Origin: Gemmatales bacterium
GTDB taxonomy: Bacteria > Planctomycetota > Planctomycetia > Gemmatales > Gemmataceae
Assembly (NCBI GenBank): GCA_026004675.1
Contig: BPJP01000001.1
Coordinates: 806,001 to 870,000 of the forward strand
DNA: 64,000 bases
Reading direction: 5' to 3'
The notes beneath the pieces are model-generated. The model was not told where the DNA came from, searched no databases, and was given only the letters and a program-made list of their open reading frames with translations. Position numbers and translations under genes: made by a program. Shown here one piece after another: positions 1 through 9,495 of the stretch. Each line of letters begins with the position of its first letter. The first letter of the stretch is position 1.

Positions 1-133
1 AAGCGTCGCTTCGAGCGCTTCGTGTTGTGGTTGGCATCGTTTCCGAACGCCAAGACGAATTGTCCAGATGGCCGGATTCGTATATAGTGAAGGCGAGGAT
101 GCAAATACTTCTCAATCGAGTGCGAGGAGCCGA

Positions 134-1247
134 ATGAAAGTCGAACAGCGGCGGCGTTTGGAAGAGGTGCTCGATCGTATCACCCAGCTGCGAGACAGTC
201 TTTGACATCGCTGGCAAGAAAGCGATGCGCGATCAACTCAACGCTCGGATGAGCGAAGCCAATTTTTGGGACAATCCTGAAAAAGCTCAAGAAACCATCC
301 AGAAGTTGAAGCCTCTCAATGGTTTGCTGAAGCCGTTCGAAGAATTGGCAACGGCCGCGGGAGACGTGCAGGCCTTGGCAGAGCTGTCAGAAGAAGATGA
401 GGGGCTGGAAGACGAACTGGAGAGCGAACTAGCGAAAATCGAACGACGCCTGGACGAATTTGAACTGCGTTCGATGCTGAGCGGCAATCAGGACGCGTGC
501 AACGCCTTTTTGCGCATTCAGGCGGGGACAGGCGGCACCGATGCTTGCGACTGGGCGCAAATGCTTTTGCGTATGTATAGCCGATGGGCTGAAGATCACG
601 GCTACGAGGTAGAACTGGTCGATGAACTCCGGAACGATGAGGCGGGTATTCGGAGTGCGACGTTGCACATCATCGGCGACTACGCCTACGGCTACCTTCA
701 GGGGGAAACGGGCGTCCATAGGCTCATTCGGATCAGCCCATTCGATACCAATGCCCGCCGACAAACGTCGCTGGCCGCTGTCGATGTCGTTCCCGAAATC
801 GAAGGAACGATCGAGATTGACATTCGCCCCGATGATCTGGAAAGGCAGACGTTCCGCGCAGGCGGCCCAGGCGGCCAGCACCAAAACAAGACGGAAAGCG
901 GCGTTCGTTACGTCCACAAACCAACCGGCATCTCCGCCGAAAGCCGCAGCGAACGCAGCCAGCACAAAAATGACCAAATGGCCTTGGCCCTGCTCAAAGC
1001 CAAGCTTTATCGCATCGAAGAACAAAAACGACGCGCCGAAGTCGAACGTATCTACGACGAAAAGGGCGAGATCGCCATGGGTTATCAGATTCGCAACTAT
1101 GTTCTCCATCCCTACACCCAAGTGAAAGATGTCCGTACCGGCGTAGAGACCTCGCAGGTCCAGAGCGTACTCGACGGCGAAATCGACGAATTCATCGAAG
1201 CCTACTTGCGCAAAAAAACCGAACGCGAGCACAAACGAACAGCGTAG
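134..1247 (+). CDS. prfB: Peptide chain release factor 2, with programmed +1 frameshift
   Basis: Release factor 2 recognises UGA and UAA stop codons and triggers hydrolysis of peptidyl-tRNA on the ribosome. The gene starts at ATG 134, about 4 nt after GAGGAG (124-129). Frame zero runs 23 codons to a TGA at 203-205. A +1 shift on CTT TGA C enters the long frame, giving about 370 residues, the usual RF2 length. The peptide-release motif GGPGGQHQNKTES lies at about 853-891, and the N-terminal coiled region (SEANFWDNPEKAQ) is typical of RF2. The first in-frame ATG of the second frame (225) would drop the N-terminal helix, so the recoded start is preferred. The 133 bases before the gene hold only a short open end (stop at 85-87) that may be the tail of an upstream gene. 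Confidence 0.95.
200..206 (+). promoter_or_regulatory. Programmed +1 ribosomal frameshift site of prfB
   Basis: The heptamer CTTTGAC places a slippery CTT codon directly before the in-frame UGA, the context used for RF2 autoregulation in many bacteria: scarce RF2 makes termination at UGA slow and favours the +1 slip. Frame zero before it and frame +1 after it both match RF2. The usual strong internal Shine-Dalgarno (AGGGGG three bases before CTT) is not present; only a weak purine stretch, CGAGA (191-195), is seen. Confidence 0.9.
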
Positions 1248-1276
1248 CGCTCATTTTGTCTCGGGGTGATTAGCGG

Positions 1277-1753
1277 TTGTTTGCATTTGAAGCGGCGACA
1301 CCGGCCAGTTCGGCGTATTTCGGCAAAGAACTCGCCAGCTTGTTGTTCCCCGGTGCTGTGATCGGTTTGATTGGACCGCTCGGCGCGGGGAAGACGTTCC
1401 TGGTCCGCGCTGTTGCCGAGAGGCTTGGGATTGCGGATCCGCGAATGGTCAGCAGTCCGACTTTCGTCTTGATCCACGAATATCCCACCGCGCCAACAAT
1501 CTACCACTTCGACGCCTACCGATTGCGGTCGTCGACCGAGTTTGCAGACCTCGGTGTCCGTGAATATTTCGAAGGAAATGGCATCTGTTTGATCGAATGG
1601 GCCGATCGTGTCGCCGACGTCCTTCCCGACGAGTTACTCCGCATTACGATCCAACCGACGGCTATCGAATCGAGGCGGTTTCTGGTAGAGGGAGTTGGCT
1701 CGAAATATGTCCAGCTTGAAGGGAAGCTGGCAGCAAGGCTGTCGCCAGTTTGA
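1277..1753 (+). CDS. tsaE: tRNA N6-threonylcarbamoyladenosine biosynthesis ATPase TsaE
   Basis: TsaE is the ATPase that works with TsaB and TsaD in the t6A modification of ANN-decoding tRNAs. The 158-residue length fits the family. A Walker A loop (GPLGAGKT) lies near residue 34, followed by the family motifs SSPTFVLIHEY and YHFDAYRL and the Walker B-like LIEWADR. The chosen start is TTG 1277, about 10 nt after a GGGG stretch; no better in-frame ATG exists before the Walker motif. It follows prfB by 29 nt on the same strand, so the two may be co-transcribed. Confidence 0.92.
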   Translation: MFAFEAATPASSAYFGKELASLLFPGAVIGLIGPLGAGKTFLVRAVAERLGIADPRMVSSPTFVLIHEYPTAPTIYHFDAYRLRSSTEFADLGVREYFEGNGICLIEWADRVADVLPDELLRITIQPTAIESRRFLVEGVGSKYVQLEGKLAARLSPV

Positions 1754-1933
1754 GTAGCAACGGGAACAAGATGGGACAGTCATCAGCGAGAAGGTTGGGC
1801 CACGTCCTGCTTGACAGCGAACATCAACTTGCACGTCGCCGAATCCCGGTTACGATAACAGCAGGCGGCTAGTGCCAGGTCGGTAATACGGCTTTGCCCT
1901 CCTTTTTTGATTTGCCGAATCAGGAGAACCACC

Positions 1934-3118
1934 ATGAAGCCTCGCTGGCAAGGTGAACTGACACGACGTGATTTTTTGCGCGTCGGCAGCATGTCCGCCG
2001 GAACCATAGGCCTGGGTTGGACCAGCGCAGCGGGCAATTGGCACGCGAAGAAGCAGGATGTGAATTGTATTTTCCTGCTTCTGGTCGGCGGCCCAAGCCA
2101 GCTAGAGACCTGGGACTTGAAACCGCAGGCACCCGATTTCATTCGTGGGCCGTTTCGACCAATCGCCACCAGTGTTCCGGGCATCCAGATTTCTGAACAC
2201 TTGCCGCGTATGGCGTCGCTCGCACACCGCTACGCCATTATCCGGTCTGTTTATCACGACGCTTCGCCGATCCACGAAACGGGACATCAATTGTTGCAAA
2301 CGGGCCTGTTAAGCCACGACGAGGTCGAACATCCGCACATCGGGGCTGTGCTCTCTTATCTGAAGGGACCGAAAGCCAATGGCGTTCCACCATTTGCGAT
2401 TTTGCCTGGGCCAATCGCGAACACTGGCGTCAGCGTCAGTCATGGCCAATCCGCAGGCTGGTTGGGAAGGAAGTACGATCCGGTTTTTCTCGCACCGGAG
2501 GGTTCACAGCGAGACAAACGGCTCCACTCACTGGCCAATCCGATAACAGCCAACGACAAAGACCTGGATCGCTATGGTCGAAACCGGTTCGGTCGGTGTG
2601 TCCTTCAAGCCAGGCGACTTGTCGAAAAAGGCGTCCGCTTCGTCACAGTGAATATGTTCGATTCCGTTTTCGATCGATTGACCTGGGATTGCCATGCCGA
2701 TGGCGGTGCGTTGGGCACGACGCTTCAGGATTACAAAGAGAAATTGTGCCCGATGCTGGATGCCGCCTTCTCCGCGTTGATCGAAGATTTGCACGACCGG
2801 GGAATGTTAGAAGAAACGCTGGTCGTGGCGGCAGGGGAATTCGGCCGAACGCCACGATTCAATGCCCGTGGCGGCCGAGATCATTGGCCCGGGGTGTGGT
2901 CAGTGGCATTGGCTGGTGGCGGAATCCAAGGAGGCCAGGTTCTCGGTGCCTCCGATCGTCATGGCGCCGAACCGCACCGGCGGCCGGTGTCGGCGGCGAT
3001 GCTGTCGGCCACGATTTATCGAGCTTTGGGTATCGACCCGCCCACGACATTGGCCGGTCCGGATGGCCTCCCCTTCCGCGTGGTCAGGGCGGAGCCAGTT
3101 GCTGAACTGTTTTGCTGA
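1934..3118 (+). CDS. DUF1501 family protein, Tat-exported
   Basis: This is a 394-residue DUF1501 protein, a family greatly expanded in planctomycetes and related to alkaline phosphatase/sulfatase folds; its substrate is unknown. The N-terminus has a twin-arginine motif (TRRDFLRVG, residues 9-17) followed by a hydrophobic Ala/Gly segment, so export in a folded state is likely. Family motifs visible are FLLLVGGPSQLETWDLKP, a central HETGHQLLQTG stretch and a C-terminal GEFGRTPRFNARGGRDHWPG with His and Asp residues. The start is ATG 1934, preceded by AGGAG at 1921-1925; an ATG 27 nt upstream lacks a ribosome-binding site. It is somewhat shorter than many family members, which often sit beside DUF1549/DUF1553 partners; none is seen here. 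Confidence 0.88.
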   Translation: MKPRWQGELTRRDFLRVGSMSAGTIGLGWTSAAGNWHAKKQDVNCIFLLLVGGPSQLETWDLKPQAPDFIRGPFRPIATSVPGIQISEHLPRMASLAHRYAIIRSVYHDASPIHETGHQLLQTGLLSHDEVEHPHIGAVLSYLKGPKANGVPPFAILPGPIANTGVSVSHGQSAGWLGRKYDPVFLAPEGSQRDKRLHSLANPITANDKDLDRYGRNRFGRCVLQARRLVEKGVRFVTVNMFDSVFDRLTWDCHADGGALGTTLQDYKEKLCPMLDAAFSALIEDLHDRGMLEETLVVAAGEFGRTPRFNARGGRDHWPGVWSVALAGGGIQGGQVLGASDRHGAEPHRRPVSAAMLSATIYRALGIDPPTTLAGPDGLPFRVVRAEPVAELFC

Positions 3119-3165
3119 GAAGACCTCTGCACTCGCTGTGCGGATGCAAAATACAGATGATTTAG

Positions 3166-4365
3166 ATGACTGACTCTATTTGGCGCCGATTTCTCGATCA
3201 GACGGTCGATTCGTTGTTGCCCGAAATGGTGCGTGTTCGCCGCCACCTGCACATGTATCCCGAAGTGAGCGGTGCAGAATGGCAGACCACGGAATTCCTG
3301 CGGCGCGAACTAGCCGAGCTTGATTGCCAGATCCGTGTAGGTCCTGACGGTCGGGGTTTGATCGTGGACCAGAACCGGCAAACGGCCGGCCCGAGGGTCG
3401 CTCTGCGTGCCGATATCGACGGTCTGCCCATCGGAGACCAGAAGAACGTGGAGTACCGAAGTCGAATCAATGGCGTCATGCACGCCTGTGGTCACGATGC
3501 CCACAGCGCCATTTTGTATGGCACGTTACGTGCCTTGCATCAATTACAGCAGTTGAAGGTTATGCCGGCGAGTCTCTGCTGGCGCGGTATTTTCCAGCCG
3601 GCAGAAGAATCCAACGAGGGCGCCCTGGAGATGATCCAAGCCGGTGCCGTCGATGAGGTGTCTGCCGTGCTGTCGTTGCATGTCGATCCATCGCGACCAT
3701 TTGGGCGCATCGGCGTTCGCGAAGGAGTATTTACCGCTGCCTGTGACGAGATCAATATTCGCATACAGGGCAGGGGCGGACACGCCGCCAGACCGCACGA
3801 GTCGATCGACCCGGTCGCCGCCGCCGCCCAGCTGATCAGTTCGATCTACTTGTTCGTTCCTCGCAGCGTCGATAGCCAGGACCCGGTGGTTATCACGTTC
3901 GGCCAGATTCAAGGAGGAAACAGTGCCAATGCAATTCCCTCCCAGGTATTGGTTCGTGGAACCTTGCGCACGCTCGGCGGATCGGTGCGAGAACATGCTA
4001 AACGACACATCAAGCAACTCGCCAGTGGACTGGAACAGGCCGCAGGAACCCGAATCGAAATCGAATTCTTGCCTGGTCCCGAATCGGTCGTAAATTGTGT
4101 CGACTTGTGTCGGCTGATCCGACAAGCAGGCCACGAGTTGCTGGGGCCGGCGAATGTGGACGAGCTAACCAGGCCGAGTATGGGGGGCGAGGATTTTGCT
4201 CATTATGGGAGCAAAAGTCCGATTTGCATGTTTCGCCTGGGATGTGCGGGCGACGGGCATCCTCTACATTCGCCGCTTTTCGATATCGACGAACGCTCGC
4301 TGGCACTGGGAGCCAAGCTGCTTTGCCGAGCCGCCATTCTATGGGCATGCCAGCATTGTTCATAG
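3166..4365 (+). CDS. M20 family amidohydrolase (hippurate/N-acyl amino acid hydrolase type)
   Basis: This is a metal-dependent amidohydrolase of the M20D type, which cleaves N-acyl amino acids or related amides in the cytoplasm; the exact substrate cannot be told. The 399 residues include the metal-site motif HACGHDAHSA (near residue 105), the acid pair in QPAEESNEGA (near 145), the dimerisation-domain GRGGHAARPHE and the C-terminal metal ligand region MGGEDFAHYG. No signal peptide is seen. It begins 47 nt after the DUF1501 gene and ends 15 nt before the carboxylate-amine ligase gene, which suggests a shared transcript. Confidence 0.9.
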   Translation: MTDSIWRRFLDQTVDSLLPEMVRVRRHLHMYPEVSGAEWQTTEFLRRELAELDCQIRVGPDGRGLIVDQNRQTAGPRVALRADIDGLPIGDQKNVEYRSRINGVMHACGHDAHSAILYGTLRALHQLQQLKVMPASLCWRGIFQPAEESNEGALEMIQAGAVDEVSAVLSLHVDPSRPFGRIGVREGVFTAACDEINIRIQGRGGHAARPHESIDPVAAAAQLISSIYLFVPRSVDSQDPVVITFGQIQGGNSANAIPSQVLVRGTLRTLGGSVREHAKRHIKQLASGLEQAAGTRIEIEFLPGPESVVNCVDLCRLIRQAGHELLGPANVDELTRPSMGGEDFAHYGSKSPICMFRLGCAGDGHPLHSPLFDIDERSLALGAKLLCRAAILWACQHCS

Positions 4366-4380
4366 CTACGGGAACGCGTC

Positions 4381-5517
4381 ATGGCGAAAAACAAAATGGT
4401 CTTTCGCTCCAGCGAGAAACCGACCATCGGCGTCGAGATCGAAGTGGCCCTGGTCGACGCCAAAACCATGGAATTAAAAAGTGCCGTTCTGGACATTCTG
4501 CCGAGAGTGCCTGAACGGCTCAAACACCGCATCAAGCCCGAACTGATGCAGTGCTATCTCGAAGTCAACACGGAAGTCTGCAACACGGTCGACGACGCAG
4601 AAGCCGATCTGCGCGAAAAGTTTACCGTTGTCGAACACATCGCCGACGAGTTGGGACTGCGGTTGTATTGGTCAGGGACCCATCCTTTTTCCGTTTGGGA
4701 GGAACAGAAGGTCACTCCCAACGAACGCTATGAGCGCTTGCTCGAGATTCTGCAAGACGTTGGCCGGCGGCTGGTGACCTTCGGTTTGCACGTTCATGTG
4801 GGCGTGGATTCGGGGGATAAGGCGGTAATGATCTGTGATCGCATCACCCGCCATCTGCCGACGTTGTTGGCCCTGAGTTGCAACAGTCCGTGGTGGAATC
4901 GACGCGTCAGCGGATTGCAGTCGCATCGGTCGAAGATCATGGAATCCTTGCCAACCGCCGGACTCCCCGACAGCCTGCGCAATTGGAGTGAATATGCCTG
5001 GATCGTCAACCATCTGGTCGAAACAGGCTTCATCCATTCCATTCGCGACATCTGGTGGGATGTGCGTCCGCACGACAACTTCGGGACAGTGGAGATTCGC
5101 GTCTGCGATGTTCCCGGCACGCTCGACGATTGCCTGGCGATCACAGCCCTCATCCAATGTCTTGTGCAAGCGCTTTCTGATCAGATCGATGAAGGAACCT
5201 ACCAGCGAGATTATCATCCGATGATGGTTCGGCAAAACAAATGGCGTGCTACGCGCTACGGCCTGGATGCCAAACTGGTCGATACGGAAACTTTCACCAT
5301 GCGACCGGCGCGCGAGGTCGCCCGACGGCTGGCGGAACTTTTGCGGCCAATGGCCGACCAGCTGAATTGCCGCCGACATCTCGAACGAATTATGGGGATG
5401 TGCCAACAACCCACATGGGCCGAACGCCAATTACAGATTCTGAAAGAAACCAACGATGTGCGGGAAGTCGTCCGCCGAATGACGGAGTTATCGCGCATTT
5501 CCAAACCGGCCAAGTGA
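4381..5517 (+). CDS. YbdK-type carboxylate-amine ligase (GCS2 family)
   Basis: The protein belongs to the glutamate-cysteine ligase 2 family (YbdK/EgtA-like), which forms an amide bond between a carboxylate, often glutamate, and an amine using ATP. Its 378 residues show the family opening TIGVEIEVALVD, the metal/ATP-binding stretch ELMQCYLEVNTEVC, the GLHVHVGVDSGDKA motif and WWDVRPHDNFGTVEIRVCD. The physiological product is unknown for most members. ATG 4381 lies 15 nt after the M20 amidohydrolase gene; an amide-forming and an amide-cleaving enzyme side by side may act on related small molecules, but that is inference. Confidence 0.88.
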   Translation: MAKNKMVFRSSEKPTIGVEIEVALVDAKTMELKSAVLDILPRVPERLKHRIKPELMQCYLEVNTEVCNTVDDAEADLREKFTVVEHIADELGLRLYWSGTHPFSVWEEQKVTPNERYERLLEILQDVGRRLVTFGLHVHVGVDSGDKAVMICDRITRHLPTLLALSCNSPWWNRRVSGLQSHRSKIMESLPTAGLPDSLRNWSEYAWIVNHLVETGFIHSIRDIWWDVRPHDNFGTVEIRVCDVPGTLDDCLAITALIQCLVQALSDQIDEGTYQRDYHPMMVRQNKWRATRYGLDAKLVDTETFTMRPAREVARRLAELLRPMADQLNCRRHLERIMGMCQQPTWAERQLQILKETNDVREVVRRMTELSRISKPAK

Positions 5518-5546
5518 CCGTCAGGCGAAACGCGGAGGCATCGCCC

Positions 5547-8500
5547 ATGCGCAACACGGAAACGTTCGACCGATTCAGCGACAACCAGCGCCACGCACTC
5601 GACACCCAGCGAAACCTGGCCGTCCGTGCCAACGCCGGCAGCGGCAAAACCAGCGTCCTCATCGAACGCATCGTCCAGCTCTTAGCGAAAAGTCTGGATG
5701 AGAATCGAGCCATTGGCATTGCCGAGATTGTGGCCATCACGTTCACGCGCAAGGCAGCTGCCGAAGTCCAACAAAGATTGCGGCAGGCGTTCGCCACCAT
5801 GCTGCAAACGGCTCGAACGCCTGAGGAACAGCATTATTGGCGCCGCCAACTTGACGACTTGCCTCGTGCCATGATCGGAACAATCGATCGTTTCTGCGGG
5901 CGCATTCTCCGAGAGTTTCCTCATCATGGACCTCGACAAATCGAACCCGACTTCGAACTGCTTGACGACTATGAACTCGAAAGACTGCAACGTGATGCCA
6001 TTGAGAGAGTGATCAATCGCCTGGGTGACGACACCAACTCCGAGATGGCTAGCTGCGACCGCGAGGCATGCGCCTGGTGGCTTGAACAAGAAGGCGAGAC
6101 CTACCTTGCGTCCTGCTTGCTTGCGCTACTCGATCATCCGGTCGATCCGCAAGTGATTATCGAGACCCATCGTCAATTGCTTCCGCCTGAAGAGCGCGTT
6201 CTGCAAATGTGGCAACAACTGCCCGCTGTCAGAAAACTGCATGCACACCGGCAGGAGCTATGCAACAAACTCTCCAAGTTGCGTCAGAATCTGGCAAGGA
6301 TCAGTTCCCAGACGGCTCGAAACTTTTCCGAGAATTTCGCACAAATCCTCAAGTTTCTTGCGAATACGACTCCTGAAGACGATTGCGAAGCACTCATCCA
6401 GTTACGGGATTGCTTGTGGACCAGGGATCGGAAGAATCTTAGACGGCCAAAAGGATTTCAGTCATCTGCCAGCGACTTTTGCGACCTGCAGCACGAATGG
6501 GGGGAGGTGTTGCAAACCTACTCTTTTTGCATAGACGACGAAATCTACGCCGCCCGCGCTGCAGACTATCTGGTCCGGCTTTTTCAGCTGGTCTACGACG
6601 AGTTTAACGCACTGTGCCAGGAGGCAAACCGATATTCCTTTGTGGCGGTCGCGCGGCAAGCGCGCGACTTGTTGCAACATTCCGCTTTTGTCCGTGGCGA
6701 GTTGAAAAAACGGTTTCGCTACGTTTTTGTCGATGAATTCCAGGACACCAACCAACTGCAATGGGAAATCGTCTCCCACCTCGTTAGTCTAGATGACGGT
6801 TCGGGCTTGCATAAGGATCGGCTCTTTATCGTTGGCGATCCGCAGCAGTCGATTTATCGTTTCCGCCATGCCGACGTTGGGGTTTTCCACCGTGTCCAAG
6901 GCGGGATCGAGGCGGCAAACAAACGCCATCGCTTTGCTGAAATCTTGACCGACTACGACAATCACTCGGCGGAAAATTCGTCTACGGACCAACAACGTCT
7001 TGGCATCATGCCCTTGGGGGAAAACTACCGGTCGCTGTCGCCATTGCCGCTGATGCTGGTGGATCGTGTCTTTCGCCATGTGTTCGACCCGCAGGCGAAT
7101 AACTTCGATCCAGCACAACCTTACGAAGTGGTTTATCAGCCCTTCAAGCCTGGTCTACTCGATCAGGCGGTTCTCGGCGAAGTGCGGTATATCGCCATCG
7201 AACAGCAGACCGACGAGGAAAACGGCATCTCGGAAGAAAGTGGCGACGACGAAGAAAACGGCGAAACGGACGATCTAAGCAATGAGCAAGTCCGTGCGGT
7301 AGTCGATCAACTTGTCGACTTGTACGGCCAGCCGAAGTTTATCAAACCCAATGCGCCGCCAGGATCCCTGAGCTGGGGAGATATGGCAGTGCTGTTGCCA
7401 AGTAGAAACGTGGTGCTGAGGCAGCTGGAACAAGAATTCCAGCGCCGACAAGTGCCGTATACGGTTTTTCGCGGTATCGGCTTTTGGCAAAGATTGGAAA
7501 TCAGTGATGTGATCAACCTTGCCTTGTACTTGTCGGACCCGACTGATGAATTGGCTCTTACGGGCGTGTTGCGTAGTCCGATTGGTCAGTGTAGCGATGC
7601 CGAGATTCTGTTTTTGTCGCAGTTAGGCAGGGGAAACATACGGCGGGGGCTGCGTCATGCCGCCGCTGCCGGCACCAGCCTGGCAGCATCGGATCACGAA
7701 GATAACGAACGTCTTACTCGAAGCTGGAACAAACTACCAAGAGACGCACAAACAGTTTTGGAAACAACGTGGCAGTCGCTTTCTTCGACAGTGAAATTGC
7801 AGTTGAAAGAGACCGAGACCATTCTCAATACCGCGATCCAACGCGTCGACCGCATGGCGCACGCTGACTTGCTTCAACGCGTCCTGGAAGAAAGTGGAGC
7901 CTATGCGATTTACGTGGCCGGCGAAGATGGCCACATCGCGATTGCCAACCTGGAAAAACTGTTCGACACCATCCGCGGTGAAGAATTTCGCTCATTTCCC
8001 GATTTGACTCGGCTGGCACGCCGACTAGCCTATTTGCGAGACAATGCGTTTCAAGAAGAACAGGCGACGCCAGTTCGACAGCCGGACGCCGTACAAATCA
8101 TGACCGTGCACGCTGCCAAGGGACTGGAATTTCCCGTCGTGGCCGTGATGAAAATGGAACGAGAGATCAAACCGCGCAACGCCAATGTACTTGTCAAAAA
8201 CGCCTGGGACGACTTGTTGCCTGCGGACAAAAACCAGTTCGGCACCATTCGGGAAGGTACCGTCACAGTCAAGGTTCGACATCCACGAACGCCACGCGGC
8301 AGCAGGCTATCTTCCTGTCTGCACCGCGCCCTGGCTAATCTAGACCGAGCCCAGGAGCAGGCAGAAGCCCGCCGATTATTTTACGTGGCCGCCACTCGCG
8401 CCAAACAAGTTTTGATTCTCGCCGGCAAACAAAACTTTCAACAGGATGGTAGCCGCATTCAGCCAAAGACAAGTTGGCAACTCTGGTTCGAAAATGCTTT

Positions 8501-9449
8501 GGGCATTACCGACGAACATTTTCATACCGGACGTTGGAAGGATGAAAAAACCGGCCTCGAAGTCACCATCGTCACGAAGGTCACCGACCGCGCCAATCCA
8601 ACCCTCCTGTCTCCAAACCAGAGACTGGCCGAAGTCGATCTCGGTTACATTCACGAATTGCCGAAACATCCGGTCGTCGCCACCACGGCGATTGATTCCA
8701 TGCGTGAAACGTTTCGCCAGAACCCGAATGAATGGCTGCTGCGTTATCGGCTAAAACTGCAACCACAAATCGCCAAGGCCAGGGAGGTTTTTCTCCAATC
8801 CGGTTCGGAAGAAAACTTCGGTGCCGTTGTGGGTGGCATCATGCACCGCTTGTTGGAGATCACCCCGTCTCGGAAAGGAGAATGGACTGCCGATCGGCTG
8901 CTCATTCAAGCACTGGCGACCAACCTGCTGTCCGAAACAGGCGGCGACAGTTTTTCCCCTTCTGAACTGGCTCGGGTCGGGGAAATCGTCGCTTCCGTCG
9001 AGAGAATCATTCGACGCCTTAACGAATCATCAGAAGCAGCGGACAAGGTTCGCTCGCTGATCCAGGCAGAAGGGGAACGCGAAGTCCCCTTCGCTTTGCA
9101 ACTCGGTCGCTACCACATTACGGGGCGCTTTGACAAATTGCTGCCGGTCGATCCAGGCTACGAGATCATCGACTGGAAAACCGACAAGGAAGAAGACATC
9201 GAGGCGGTTGTAAAGCAACACCAACCACAAATGCAGTTATACGCCCTGGCTTTGTACCGCAGCGGCCAGGCCCATGTCCGTGACGATCGGATTTTCGTCC
9301 ACCTGGTGCTTCTGCATCATCTCGATGTGCGAACGCTCTGTTTCCCCGTAAACGAACTCGAGAATTTTGCCAGGGAACTCGAAATCGACTTGGAAGCGAT
9401 GACCCAAGAAAGTCAAAAACTCCTCAGCGTTTCCGGCTCGGCGAATTAA
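5547..9449 (+). CDS. AddA-like UvrD-family helicase-nuclease
   Basis: A 1300-residue superfamily 1A helicase fused to a C-terminal PD-(D/E)XK nuclease, the architecture of AddA/RecB subunits that process double-strand DNA ends for recombination. Visible are Walker A ANAGSGKT (about residue 27), motif II VDEFQDTNQLQW (about 394), motif III GDPQQSIYRFRHAD, motif IV ENYRSL, motif V MTVHAAKGLEFPVV (about 851), motif VI FYVAATRAKQ, and the nuclease motifs GGIMHRLLE, IIDWKTDKEED and QMQLYALAL near the C-terminus. The start is ATG 5547 with GGAGG at 5533-5537; the frame is open further upstream but overlaps the ligase gene. No AddB partner is adjacent. An acidic insert (about 7214-7280, EESGDDEENGETDD) lies between motifs IV and V. 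Confidence 0.9.
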   Translation: MRNTETFDRFSDNQRHALDTQRNLAVRANAGSGKTSVLIERIVQLLAKSLDENRAIGIAEIVAITFTRKAAAEVQQRLRQAFATMLQTARTPEEQHYWRRQLDDLPRAMIGTIDRFCGRILREFPHHGPRQIEPDFELLDDYELERLQRDAIERVINRLGDDTNSEMASCDREACAWWLEQEGETYLASCLLALLDHPVDPQVIIETHRQLLPPEERVLQMWQQLPAVRKLHAHRQELCNKLSKLRQNLARISSQTARNFSENFAQILKFLANTTPEDDCEALIQLRDCLWTRDRKNLRRPKGFQSSASDFCDLQHEWGEVLQTYSFCIDDEIYAARAADYLVRLFQLVYDEFNALCQEANRYSFVAVARQARDLLQHSAFVRGELKKRFRYVFVDEFQDTNQLQWEIVSHLVSLDDGSGLHKDRLFIVGDPQQSIYRFRHADVGVFHRVQGGIEAANKRHRFAEILTDYDNHSAENSSTDQQRLGIMPLGENYRSLSPLPLMLVDRVFRHVFDPQANNFDPAQPYEVVYQPFKPGLLDQAVLGEVRYIAIEQQTDEENGISEESGDDEENGETDDLSNEQVRAVVDQLVDLYGQPKFIKPNAPPGSLSWGDMAVLLPSRNVVLRQLEQEFQRRQVPYTVFRGIGFWQRLEISDVINLALYLSDPTDELALTGVLRSPIGQCSDAEILFLSQLGRGNIRRGLRHAAAAGTSLAASDHEDNERLTRSWNKLPRDAQTVLETTWQSLSSTVKLQLKETETILNTAIQRVDRMAHADLLQRVLEESGAYAIYVAGEDGHIAIANLEKLFDTIRGEEFRSFPDLTRLARRLAYLRDNAFQEEQATPVRQPDAVQIMTVHAAKGLEFPVVAVMKMEREIKPRNANVLVKNAWDDLLPADKNQFGTIREGTVTVKVRHPRTPRGSRLSSCLHRALANLDRAQEQAEARRLFYVAATRAKQVLILAGKQNFQQDGSRIQPKTSWQLWFENALGITDEHFHTGRWKDEKTGLEVTIVTKVTDRANPTLLSPNQRLAEVDLGYIHELPKHPVVATTAIDSMRETFRQNPNEWLLRYRLKLQPQIAKAREVFLQSGSEENFGAVVGGIMHRLLEITPSRKGEWTADRLLIQALATNLLSETGGDSFSPSELARVGEIVASVERIIRRLNESSEAADKVRSLIQAEGEREVPFALQLGRYHITGRFDKLLPVDPGYEIIDWKTDKEEDIEAVVKQHQPQMQLYALALYRSGQAHVRDDRIFVHLVLLHHLDVRTLCFPVNELENFARELEIDLEAMTQESQKLLSVSGSAN

Positions 9450-9495
9450 CGAGAAGCGTTTCAATCCCAGCGAAGAACACTTGAAAGCCAGCGGA

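Noticed and set aside
429..1232. Long open frame antisense to prfB
   Set aside because: It is a mirror of the prfB coding sequence and has no ribosome-binding site or recognisable domain; similar antisense frames overlie leuS, the VWA genes and the kinase gene.
5241..5546. Start of the AddA-like protein at 5241
   Set aside because: This would overlap the ligase gene by 277 nt; ATG 5547 has a GGAGG site and matches the start of the helicase domain.
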